The notes under the pieces were generated by a model. The model searched no databases and was not told where the DNA came from. It saw nothing but the letters and a program-made list of their open reading frames with translations. The position numbers and the translations under genes were made by a program. Shown here in pieces: positions 50,968-58,400 of a stretch of DNA of 64,000 nt. Position 1 is the first letter of the stretch. Each line of letters starts with the position of its first letter. The stretch comes from Bradyrhizobium sp. MOS002 (GTDB taxonomy: Bacteria; Pseudomonadota; Alphaproteobacteria; Rhizobiales; Xanthobacteraceae), in the NCBI RefSeq assembly GCF_003020115.1, contig NZ_PYFX01000008.1, forward strand, positions 159,188 to 223,187, in the 5' to 3' direction.

Positions 50968-52122
50968 TTAATCACGTTCCGTAATTGCCTGTCCGGTGGC
51001 AAATCCGGTGGCAAGAATCGCAGTCTCGATCGCCGCTGCTGCCCGCTCGTCTGTTTGAGGGATCAGGTGGGCGTACACGTTCATGGTGATTGCTGCTGAG
51101 GCGTGCCCTAAGCGGCGACTCACTGTCAGAATATCGATGCCGCCCGCGATCAACTGGCTGGCGTGCGTGTGTCGAAGGCTATGGAATGTAGCGGTCACTT
51201 TCGCCATGCCAGCGGTGCGCTGCCATTCCTTGGTGACGGCGTTTGGCTTTCGCGGCTCGCCGTTGCTGTCCGCGAAAACCAGCGAACTTGGTGGAGATTT
51301 GCCGGCGCCGAGCGCCAACCGCAGCTCCTGCTGCGCCTTCCAATGCGATCGCAGGTCCGCGACCGCAGAGGCGGGCAGGGTAATTGTTCGCCGTCCGTGT
51401 CGCGTCTTTGGTGGCTTGAACCGAAGGCCCTGGGCGGTTTGCTCGAGAGATCGAGCCACGGTGATCTGGGATCGATCCAAGGAAATGTCCTGCCAGCGGA
51501 GGGCAAGCAACTCACCGCGCCGCATGCCGGTTGCGAGCGCCAGCGCCGCGATCTGGTAGATCGGGCGGCCGCGCGCCTTCTCCAGGACGGCTCGGATCTC
51601 GGCCGCTGTGAGAGTTTCCACTTCCTCCTGGTCGACGTGTGGGGCTTTGACCCGAGCGGCCGGGTTGGTGGCGAGAATGTCCCAATCCATCGCATGACCG
51701 AGAGACTGCCGGAGGACTCGATGAACATGGCCGACCGTCCGGGGCGCAAGTGACGCGCCTAGCTTGCCGTACAACTGTGTCAGGTGGACCGCGCGCAGCT
51801 TTTGGACACGGCCGACGCCGAGATGGGGGCGGACGTGAAGCCGCAGCAGCTCGCCATATCGCTCGGCGGTTTTGGGCGACACATTGCCGGGCACCCAATC
51901 GCGTAACCAGCGATCGAGGAATTCAGAAACCGTCATCCGCGTGGGGTCAACTTGCTCGCCGGCGGCGGCCGCGGCAATCAGTTTGGCGAGCTCGATCGCC
52001 GCCTCGCGCTTGCTGCCTTTAAACGAGGCGTAGCGCGTCTTTCGCTTGCCGGCGGCGTCGGTGCCGACGTCGTATTTCAATTCCCATGTGCGGTCTCCAC
52101 GGGGGCGTATATGGCCTGTCAT
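50968..52122 (-). CDS. Tyrosine integrase of element 2 (int2)
   Basis: The 384-residue recombinase has the same three-part layout as int1, with catalytic Arg201 (TGMRRGE), His314 and Arg317 (HSLRHTH), His340 (RRLGHAS) and Tyr350 (ITMNVYAHL). Identity with int1 is limited outside the catalytic motifs, so they are separate integrases with the same target. Its 3' end faces the shared att copy. Its start overlaps the stop of the upstream gene. Confidence 0.93.
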   Translation of the reverse strand: MTGHIRPRGDRTWELKYDVGTDAAGKRKTRYASFKGSKREAAIELAKLIAAAAAGEQVDPTRMTVSEFLDRWLRDWVPGNVSPKTAERYGELLRLHVRPHLGVGRVQKLRAVHLTQLYGKLGASLAPRTVGHVHRVLRQSLGHAMDWDILATNPAARVKAPHVDQEEVETLTAAEIRAVLEKARGRPIYQIAALALATGMRRGELLALRWQDISLDRSQITVARSLEQTAQGLRFKPPKTRHGRRTITLPASAVADLRSHWKAQQELRLALGAGKSPPSSLVFADSNGEPRKPNAVTKEWQRTAGMAKVTATFHSLRHTHASQLIAGGIDILTVSRRLGHASAAITMNVYAHLIPQTDERAAAAIETAILATGFATGQAITERD

Positions 52123-52640
52123 GTCTGTGCCTCCAGCGTTTGCGCCAAAGCGACAAGATCGTCGCCACCAAACAAGCTCGCCTCGACGGTCAAGAGAGCA
52201 GGAGGCCGGGCATCAGCGAGCCCTATGAAGTTGACGCCCTGCCCATTCTCGAGCCCAATCGAGCCGCCGTAGAGCTTGCGAACGGCTCTGATCGAGGTGA
52301 TCTTTCGTGCGAGCCCGGCGTCAGCGAGGGCCTGTGCTACTGCATCTTTGAAGCCTGTCTCCGCCGCGAAAGGGCCGCGCCGCTTCGTTCCGATCCGGCA
52401 GTTGGCGAGAGCTGGCGTCGCTTCCGGCACTTCCGAAAGATTATCTGTCGCCAGTACTGACACGAGTATCCAAGCCACCGAATCCGGAGTTGCAGCCGCT
52501 CCGCCGCTCGCCCATCCACGTCCTGTGGCCTTGGGAAGTGCTCCGATCCGCACGAGCGCTTTCTGGCGTTCGTAAAGGGCGGCCTCAGAGAACCCCAGCA
52601 GGGGGGCAAGAACTCGGTGGAAGCTCGCAAGACTGGCCAT
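52119..52640 (-). CDS. Hypothetical protein upstream of int2
   Basis: The 173-residue protein begins with a helical, HTH-like part (LLGFSEAALYERQKALVRIG) and has a hydrophobic Ala/Leu-rich C-terminal half. No family recognised. It overlaps int2 (ATGA), so it is made with it and may be a recombination directionality or lysogeny regulator. A perfect palindrome abuts its start codon (52641-52658). Confidence 0.55.
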   Translation of the reverse strand: MASLASFHRVLAPLLGFSEAALYERQKALVRIGALPKATGRGWASGGAAATPDSVAWILVSVLATDNLSEVPEATPALANCRIGTKRRGPFAAETGFKDAVAQALADAGLARKITSIRAVRKLYGGSIGLENGQGVNFIGLADARPPALLTVEASLFGGDDLVALAQTLEAQT

Positions 52641-52658
52641 GACTAGGAAGTCCTAGTC
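52641..52658. promoter_or_regulatory. Palindromic operator at start of int2 operon
   Basis: GACTAGGA and its complement TCCTAGTC, separated by two bases, lie immediately upstream of the start codon of the 52640 gene. A repressor bound here would block the int2 operon. Confidence 0.5.
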
Positions 52659-52660
52659 CA

Positions 52661-52737
52661 TCTTTCGTGTGATTGTAAAGAATATCATTGCAGGACAAAA
52701 GACGAACGCGTATCTTTCGTGTAATTCACACGAAAGA
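52661..52737. promoter_or_regulatory. Divergent control region with three TCTTTCGTGT boxes
   Basis: TCTTTCGTGT occurs at 52661-52670 and 52713-52722, and inverted at 52728-52737. The last two form a perfect 10-bp inverted repeat with a 5-base spacer. The region lies between int2's operon and the early genes, so it looks like the repressor-controlled switch of the prophage. Confidence 0.6.
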
Positions 52738-52748
52738 AGGGCCTGACA

Positions 52749-52949
52749 ATGACGAGCGATGATAACAACCATCACGACTCCCGCCTTGTTTACGATGTGC
52801 CAGAAGCTGGCGCGCTGCTCGGCCTGACGCGTAACGCATCTTACGAGGCTGCCAAACGCGGCGATCTGCCCACGATCCGTATCGGCAAGTTGATCAAGGT
52901 GCCGCGGGCAGCCTTTCACCGCATCCTCGAGCAGGCGGGTGAAAAGTGA
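52749..52949 (+). CDS. Excisionase/AlpA-like wHTH protein
   Basis: The 66-residue product has VYDVPEAGALLGLTRNASYE and LPTIRIGKLIKVPRAAFHRI, almost the same wHTH layout as the Xis-like protein of element 1. It is likely to bind the neighbouring boxes or the att region. It is the first early gene and overlaps the next start. Confidence 0.78.
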   Translation: MTSDDNNHHDSRLVYDVPEAGALLGLTRNASYEAAKRGDLPTIRIGKLIKVPRAAFHRILEQAGEK

Positions 52950-53191
52950 GTGCTGCGGTTTTCCCGTTTCCGCTGGCCAGGCGCCGAGACATGATCGCCC
53001 GCCAAGCGCGGTATGCCGCTGAGCTCAGTGCCGACGCGGGTGAGCGCCACATAGCGCATCAGGTCAAGCTGCAGGCCGACGCCATGCGTCGAAAGGGGGT
53101 TAGCGAAGATCTGATCGCGCGCGAAATTGCCTGCATGGACAGGGCGATCAGAGCGCTGCTGGAGCGCGCAATGTCTGGCGGTGTTCGATGA
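52946..53191 (+). CDS. DUF6074-like small protein
   Basis: The 81-residue product starts MSAAVFPFPLARRRDMIARQ, the DUF6074 signature (IPFPLARRR), followed by helical AELSADAGERHIAHQVKLQA. The family is common in rhizobial prophages and of unknown function. ATGA overlaps on both sides place it in the early operon. Confidence 0.72.
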   Translation: MSAAVFPFPLARRRDMIARQARYAAELSADAGERHIAHQVKLQADAMRRKGVSEDLIAREIACMDRAIRALLERAMSGGVR

Positions 53192-53772
53192 GCCGTAGCA
53201 GCGCCAAACGAATTCCCGGGCAGTTTGCGCCTCGACTTGTGGAGATGCTGGAATCGCCAGCCTTCTGCGTCCTCACCCTGTCTGGCCGGCGAGTGTTAGA
53301 CCGGGTTGAGATCGAACTGGGCCATCATGGCGGCAACGAGAATGGTCGGCTGCCCGTCACTTACGATCAGTTTCAGGAGTATGGGGTCGATCGGCAAGCC
53401 ATTGGGCCGGCCATTCGGGAAGTGGTCGCGCTCGGCTTTCTCAGGATTACGCGGCCTGGCCGGGCAGGTAATGCTGAATGGCGGCGACCAAACCTGTTCC
53501 GGCTAACCTACCGGCACAGCAAGGGCGAGATCGCGCACGGCACCAACGAATGGCGCCAGATCATGACGCTTGAGCAGGCGGCCGCCATTTCAAAGGCAGC
53601 AAGGTCAGCCAAGTCGCAAAAAACAAAACCCCAGTGTGGGAAAACACCAAGTTTCAGGGGGGATAGTCCCCACCGAAAACAGCCAATTCATGGTGGGGAA
53701 ACCCACACTACAGCGCATGGTGGGGAAACCCCTACTACTATCGATATATCGGGTAGGGAGGACGCAGCTTGA
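53188..53772 (+). CDS. Hypothetical replication-region protein
   Basis: The 194-residue protein has an ordered N-terminal domain (FCVLTLSGRRVLDRVEIELG, DRQAIGPAIREVVALGFLRI) that looks like a winged helix, and a Ser/Thr/Lys-rich tail with repeated HGGET units. Similar proteins are widespread in rhizobial elements and may act in replication, by position. Function not proven. Confidence 0.6.
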   Translation: MSRSSAKRIPGQFAPRLVEMLESPAFCVLTLSGRRVLDRVEIELGHHGGNENGRLPVTYDQFQEYGVDRQAIGPAIREVVALGFLRITRPGRAGNAEWRRPNLFRLTYRHSKGEIAHGTNEWRQIMTLEQAAAISKAARSAKSQKTKPQCGKTPSFRGDSPHRKQPIHGGETHTTAHGGETPTTIDISGREDAA

Positions 53773-53990
53773 GGGACCAAGACCTTCGCGTCCTCGCCAT
53801 CGTGAGGCGGAGCCCATCCGGCGCCAGCGCCGTCGACATAGCCAAAGCGGCTCTCGGTCACAAAGCCCGTAGGCACTCCAAGACTAGTTTGAACATGATC
53901 GGCCTCGGGATCGCGGCGCGCTTGTGCGGGGAGGGGGCGATCGAGCCGACGCGAAGCAACCTGTTCAAAATCAACCGTGACGGAGACTGA
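53769..53990 (+). CDS. Small wHTH-like protein (TTG start)
   Basis: The 73-residue product (VLAIVRRSPSGASAVDIAKA, then GLGIAARLCGEGAIEPTRSN) looks like a short winged helix. The start is TTG at 53769 in a TTGA overlap with the upstream stop, mirroring the ATGA overlaps of the neighbouring genes; no ATG fits. Confidence 0.5.
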   Translation: MRDQDLRVLAIVRRSPSGASAVDIAKAALGHKARRHSKTSLNMIGLGIAARLCGEGAIEPTRSNLFKINRDGD

Positions 53991-53999
53991 GACCACCGC

Positions 54000-54254
54000 A
54001 TGAGCAATACCGAGAACGCCAACACATGGGCCTCCCCGATCTGCGTCGGGTGGGAAGAGATCGGGTTGCACATGCGCTGCTCGGATGAAGCGGCCAGATA
54101 CCGGGCCCGCATCCATGACCTTCCAGTCTACAAGCCAACGGGCTGGAATAAGCCCATCGCCATCAAGGCCGAATTGGACGCCGCGCTGCTCGAGATCGCC
54201 CGCCATGCGCAAAGGCTGACCTGGGGCAAAAAAGTAAGCGAGACCGAGGGCTGA
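54000..54254 (+). CDS. Small hypothetical HTH-like protein
   Basis: The 84-residue protein includes ICVGWEEIGLHMRCSDEAAR and LPVYKPTGWNKPIAIKAELD, a layout reminiscent of small HTH proteins that recruit terminase or bind DNA. It starts ten bases after the preceding gene. No firm family. Confidence 0.5.
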   Translation: MSNTENANTWASPICVGWEEIGLHMRCSDEAARYRARIHDLPVYKPTGWNKPIAIKAELDAALLEIARHAQRLTWGKKVSETEG

Positions 54255-54363
54255 TCTGCTGATCTGGTCAGCGCTTCCGGACTGGAAGTGGTCCGTCGTG
54301 GAAATGTCCGCGCTCCGGACGTTTAAGGTCATCTCGAAAGCGTGACTTGCGCGGCTCGATCTT

Positions 54364-54405
54364 CCATTACATAACTGTCAACGAACGTTGACGGCACTGT
54401 AATGG
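54364..54405. promoter_or_regulatory. 42-bp composite dyad before the serine recombinase
   Basis: Two nested perfect inverted repeats share one centre: CCATTACA / TGTAATGG outside and GTCAACG-AA-CGTTGAC inside. Sixteen of 21 base pairs in each arm match. It ends 10 bases before the recombinase start. It could be the crossover/resolution site or an operator of that gene. Confidence 0.6.
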
Positions 54406-54415
54406 GGGATTGGGC

Positions 54416-55108
54416 ATGGCTAACACCGGGGCATTCATCACCTACTACCGCGTGAGCACCACCAAGCAGGGCCGCTCTGGGCTGGGCCTGGATGCGCAGC
54501 GCGCCGCCGTCGCGACCTACCTCAATGGTGGCGACTGGAAGATCGTTGCGGAGTTCGTCGAGGTCGAGTCTGGCAAGCGATCGGACAGGCCCGAGCTGGA
54601 CAAGGCCCTGGCCGCGGCGCGCGTGCACCGCTGTCCGCTGATCGTCAGCAAGGTCGACCGGCTCACGCGCTCGGTGGCCTTCCTGTCCCGGTTGCTGGAG
54701 GCCGGCGTCGACGTTCGGTTCGCCGACCTGCCCCAGATCGAAGGCGCGACCGGTCGCTTCCTCTTGCAGCAGATGGTTGCGGTGGCCGAGCTCGAGGCCG
54801 GCATGATCAGCGCCAGGACCAAGGCGGCACTGGCCGCGGCGAAGCGGCGTGGCAAGAAGCTGGGTGGCAACCGCGGCACCGTGCCGACGGCTAAGGCCGC
54901 CAAGAAGGGCGCAGCGGCCACTGGGAAGCGTGCGGCAGAGAGAGCGGTGGATCTAGCCCCCACGATCAAGGCCCTCCAGGAAGGCGGCGCTGCCTCTTTG
55001 CAGGCCCTTGCCGATGGGCTGAACGCTGCCAGCATCCCGACGGCCCGGGGCCAAGGCCAGTGGTCGCCGGTGCAGGTGATGCGCGTGCTGTCTCGCATCG
55101 CGCCATGA
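54416..55108 (+). CDS. Serine recombinase (resolvase/invertase family)
   Basis: The 230-residue protein has the catalytic Ser14 in YYRVSTTKQG, the resolvase core (GLGLDAQR, VSKVDRLTRSVAFLSRLLE, GRFLLQQMVAVAELE) and a basic C-terminal linker followed by an HTH-like end (SLQALADGLNAASIPTARGQ). Resolvase-type, not the large integrase type. It is the third recombinase at this locus. The ATG at 54416 follows GGGGGA; TTG at 54410 is an alternative. Confidence 0.88.
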   Translation: MANTGAFITYYRVSTTKQGRSGLGLDAQRAAVATYLNGGDWKIVAEFVEVESGKRSDRPELDKALAAARVHRCPLIVSKVDRLTRSVAFLSRLLEAGVDVRFADLPQIEGATGRFLLQQMVAVAELEAGMISARTKAALAAAKRRGKKLGGNRGTVPTAKAAKKGAAATGKRAAERAVDLAPTIKALQEGGAASLQALADGLNAASIPTARGQGQWSPVQVMRVLSRIAP

Positions 55109-55124
55109 GTGGCAAGGGTTGAGC

Positions 55125-55580
55125 ATGAACAAACTACCGTCTCGCAGGCGCACGGCTTGGCACGAAGCAGGCCATTCGGTTGTGGCGTGGTCGCAAGGCT
55201 TCACACCAATACTCGTCTCCATCCGCCGGCAGGGCGAGAGCTTTGGTAGGTCCCACCACACGCCGGCCGGCAATCCCGCGGTGCCCGAGGAGCGACAGCG
55301 CGAGAATATCGTCGCCATGGGGGGCTGGGCGGCCGAACTGGTCTCGGGTGAAGCGTCTGACGGCATCACCTACGATTCCGGGGACATGAGCGCTGTCCTG
55401 AACAGCATCGCTCCCGATCGGATTGCAATCGAGCTTGGCTGGGCGGAAGCTGAGGCGCATCGGATCGTTACGGCGAATGTAGACCGAGTCCAGAGGCTCG
55501 CTGAGGAGCTTCTCAGGCGTGACGAAATAGAGGGCGCCGCGAACATCTTAGCGATTATTGAGGGGCCCGCGTCGCAGTGA
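55125..55580 (+). CDS. M41-like zinc metalloprotease domain protein
   Basis: The 151-residue protein has AWHEAGHSVVA (His13, Glu14, His17), the FtsH-type M41 zinc motif, and SGEASDGITYDSGDMSAV, in which an Asp could be the third ligand. It is a free-standing protease domain with no AAA part or membrane helix. Such stand-alone forms occur in rhizobial prophages; the substrate is unknown. The ATG at 55125 follows AAGGG. Confidence 0.75.
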   Translation: MNKLPSRRRTAWHEAGHSVVAWSQGFTPILVSIRRQGESFGRSHHTPAGNPAVPEERQRENIVAMGGWAAELVSGEASDGITYDSGDMSAVLNSIAPDRIAIELGWAEAEAHRIVTANVDRVQRLAEELLRRDEIEGAANILAIIEGPASQ

Positions 55581-55705
55581 CGAAATAATTCTGCACGGCC
55601 CATCCCCATCATTGAACGCATCAGCACGCAAGACGCCGCGATGAGCGCGGTGCTGCACCCCCTCGACCTATTCACAGGCGGCCCGCGCGTGCGCATGTTC
55701 GCGGA

Positions 55706-56101
55706 ATGTCGAACATTAGTCCGCAGCAAGTTGAACGTTTCGCCCGTCAGGGCAGGTCCGCAGTCACCAACGGAAAACGGTTGGTGATCGGCGTCGATGC
55801 CCGTTCGAAACATGGGCGTCGATTCCGCGATCTGGTGACCGCCTACACCGATGAAATCGGTGGCCGCCTCACCGCGAGCGATCAGGCGATGGTCAAGCAG
55901 GCCGCGGCGCTGGCCGTCCGAGCCGAGATGGCGCAGGCCCAGATCATCAACGGCCACGAGGTCAATGTTGACGATATGGTCCGCCTCTGCTCCGAGAGCC
56001 GGCGCCTGATCGACAATCTCAAGGGCAAGGCAGCCGCGCGCAAGCCCGAAGCCGAGCCTGACCTCGCCGACTACCTCAAGGGAGCCACGGCGGCGGCATG
56101 A
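55706..56101 (+). CDS. Probable terminase small subunit (element 2)
   Basis: The 131-residue helical protein (RFARQGRSAVTNGKRLVIGV, DLVTAYTDEIGGRLTASDQA) precedes the large terminase with an ATGA overlap, the usual place for a small subunit. No specific family is recognised, so the call rests on position. Confidence 0.55.
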   Translation: MSNISPQQVERFARQGRSAVTNGKRLVIGVDARSKHGRRFRDLVTAYTDEIGGRLTASDQAMVKQAAALAVRAEMAQAQIINGHEVNVDDMVRLCSESRRLIDNLKGKAAARKPEAEPDLADYLKGATAAA

Positions 56102-57525
56102 CCCTGCTCGAGGCCATCAACGATCAGAAGCTGTTCGGCCGCTGGTTTCGCGACCCGGCGACGTGGCAGCCGTGGTTTGCCTTCGTCGCCGCGCTGTTCG
56201 GCCTGCCTATGACCGCGGAGCAGGAAGCGACTTACCGTAAACATACGGGGCGCGAGTACCTGCCTCTGGGCGCGTTCATGGAGGCCTGGCTGATCTGCGG
56301 GCGCCGCGCCGGCAAGAGCTTCATTCTCGCGCTGATTGCGGTGTTCCTCGCCTGTTTCAAATCCTACGGCCAATATCTGGGCCCTGGCGAACGCGGCACG
56401 GTGATGGTGATCGCGGCCGATCGCAAGCAGGCTCGCGTCATCATGCGCTACGTGCGCGGCATCATCACCGGCACCCCCATGCTGGCGAAGATGATCGAGG
56501 GCCAGCTCCGCGCCGACGGCATCGACCTGAACAACTCGGTCACGATCGAGGTCGGCACCGCATCCTTTCGGACCTCCCGCGGATACGCGTTCGTCGCTGT
56601 GCTGTGTGATGAGCTCGCGTTCTGGCAGACGGATGAGGCGGCCGAGCCCGACTATGCCGTTCTCGACGCGCTGCGGCCGGGCATGGCGTCGATCCCGGGC
56701 TCTGTGCTGCTCTGTGCCTCGTCCCCGTACGCAAAGCGGGGCGCGCTCTGGGACGCCTACAAAACCTACTTCGGCAAGGACGATCCCGCCGTCATGGTGT
56801 GGCGCGCCAGCACCCGGGAAATGAACGCGACCATCCCTCAGTCGGTCATCGATCGAGCAATGGTTCGCGATGCCGCGAGCGCATCGGCCGAGTACGGCGC
56901 CGATTTTAGAACGGACGTTCAGACCTTCATTTCACGGGAAGCGATCGAAGCCGTTGTAGAGCCGAACTGCCTTGAGCGGCCGCCGGTTGAAGGAATCCAA
57001 TATGTCGCCGCGGTCGATCCCTCCGGTGGATCCAGCGATTCCATGACACTCGCCATAGCGCATTTTGAACAGCTGACCGGCATAGCCGTGCTCGATTGCG
57101 TGCGAGAGGTCAAACCGCCGTTCTCCCCGGACTCGGTCTGCCGCGAATTCGCCGAAACGATCAAGGCCTACGGCATCGCCACCACCCGGGGTGACCGGTA
57201 CGCCGGCGTTTGGCCGCGCGAGGCGATGGAAAAGCACGGGATCACGTATCGCGTGTCCGATTTGGTCACCAATGACCTGTACCGGCAGCTTCTGCCCCGC
57301 ATCAATTCCGGCAAGGTGGATCTGCTCGACCATCCGGTCTTGATCAACCAACTCGCGGGCCTGGAGCGGCGCACCGCGAGAGGTGGCCGCGATTCCATCG
57401 ATCACCCGCCCATGGGCCACGATGACGTCTGCGCCGCGGCAAGCATGGCGCTGCACTACGCCGCCGACGGCAACCGAATTCACATCACCGGCGCCGACCT
57501 GGTCGGCCGCTACAGTTGGGGCTGA
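56098..57525 (+). CDS. Phage terminase large subunit (element 2)
   Basis: The 475-residue packaging ATPase/nuclease has Walker A GRRAGKS (68-74), Walker B AVLCDELAF (167-175) and a nuclease domain beginning AAVDPSGG (Asp308), with HDDVCAAASMALHY near the end. It is not closely similar to the terminase of element 1, so the two elements are different phage lineages. Full length. Confidence 0.88.
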   Translation: MTLLEAINDQKLFGRWFRDPATWQPWFAFVAALFGLPMTAEQEATYRKHTGREYLPLGAFMEAWLICGRRAGKSFILALIAVFLACFKSYGQYLGPGERGTVMVIAADRKQARVIMRYVRGIITGTPMLAKMIEGQLRADGIDLNNSVTIEVGTASFRTSRGYAFVAVLCDELAFWQTDEAAEPDYAVLDALRPGMASIPGSVLLCASSPYAKRGALWDAYKTYFGKDDPAVMVWRASTREMNATIPQSVIDRAMVRDAASASAEYGADFRTDVQTFISREAIEAVVEPNCLERPPVEGIQYVAAVDPSGGSSDSMTLAIAHFEQLTGIAVLDCVREVKPPFSPDSVCREFAETIKAYGIATTRGDRYAGVWPREAMEKHGITYRVSDLVTNDLYRQLLPRINSGKVDLLDHPVLINQLAGLERRTARGGRDSIDHPPMGHDDVCAAASMALHYAADGNRIHITGADLVGRYSWG

Positions 57526-57527
57526 AA

Positions 57528-58400
57528 ATGGCAACCATCGCGCAGATTATGAACGGCACGGCTAGCCCAAATCGCTATTTCACGAGCGACGAGGCCAAAT
57601 GGGCTGGCCCGTCACACATCGCACCAGGAAAGCGCCCCGAGAAGCGCATCGGCCGATTTGTCTATGATGGTCCAGACGACTCGCCGATCGCAAAGCTTCG
57701 CGCATCGTACGAGAGCGCGATCGCCGCGGTCGACACGCTCCGGACTAAGCGGGGCGAGACAGAAAAGTCCGGCCAGTTCACGCCCTTGGGGGTGACCGAG
57801 CAGCTTGCCCGCGGCGCTGTGACCGATGAGATCCCGGCGCTACGCCGCGCGCGCGCCGCGGTCGACAAGGTCAAGGCTGACATCGCCGAGAGGCGCGGCT
57901 CCCTCAAGCTCGCCAAGCCCACGCCAGAGCAGATTGAGGAGCACAAGGAAATCCGCACCGCCATGCGCATGATGGGCCGCGAGCAGCGCGAGGCGTTTCT
58001 CAAGGAACACAGGACGGATCCGACCGTCGCGGCGGCGATCGTGAATGCCATTCCGGCGCTGAGCGGCGTGGACCCGCTGATAAGGCAGCACATCGCACAC
58101 GAGCAGCTGCAGCGCGAACACGGCGAGGCACTGAGCGAGATCGCCGATCTCGAGGAAGTCGCGCTGGTTGTCGACGAGGTCACCGGCAAGGCTCGAAATG
58201 AGCTGCGGGAGATCATCGGCACCAGCCGCGAGGTGTTCGAAAGCATCGCCAAGGTCGGCGAAGCCCGAAACGGCGAACTGCCGATGAAGGTGGAGCAGCG
58301 CCTGATCAACGGGCAGCAGGTCGAGGTCTGCCGCGTATTCGACATGGCCGCCCGTGAGTGGCGCGACGCCTCGGCGGACGAAGTCGGGAGGGCCGCCTAA
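57528..58400 (+). CDS. Hypothetical coiled-coil structural-region protein
   Basis: The 290-residue, highly charged and helical protein (ALRRARAAVDKVKADIAERR, REQREAFLKEHRTDPTVAAA) has a coiled-coil character. It lies between terminase and portal, where scaffold, protease or portal-associated proteins are found. The ATG at 57528 follows the terminase stop; the frame is open to a TTG at 57516. Function not assigned. Confidence 0.6.
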   Translation: MATIAQIMNGTASPNRYFTSDEAKWAGPSHIAPGKRPEKRIGRFVYDGPDDSPIAKLRASYESAIAAVDTLRTKRGETEKSGQFTPLGVTEQLARGAVTDEIPALRRARAAVDKVKADIAERRGSLKLAKPTPEQIEEHKEIRTAMRMMGREQREAFLKEHRTDPTVAAAIVNAIPALSGVDPLIRQHIAHEQLQREHGEALSEIADLEEVALVVDEVTGKARNELREIIGTSREVFESIAKVGEARNGELPMKVEQRLINGQQVEVCRVFDMAAREWRDASADEVGRAA

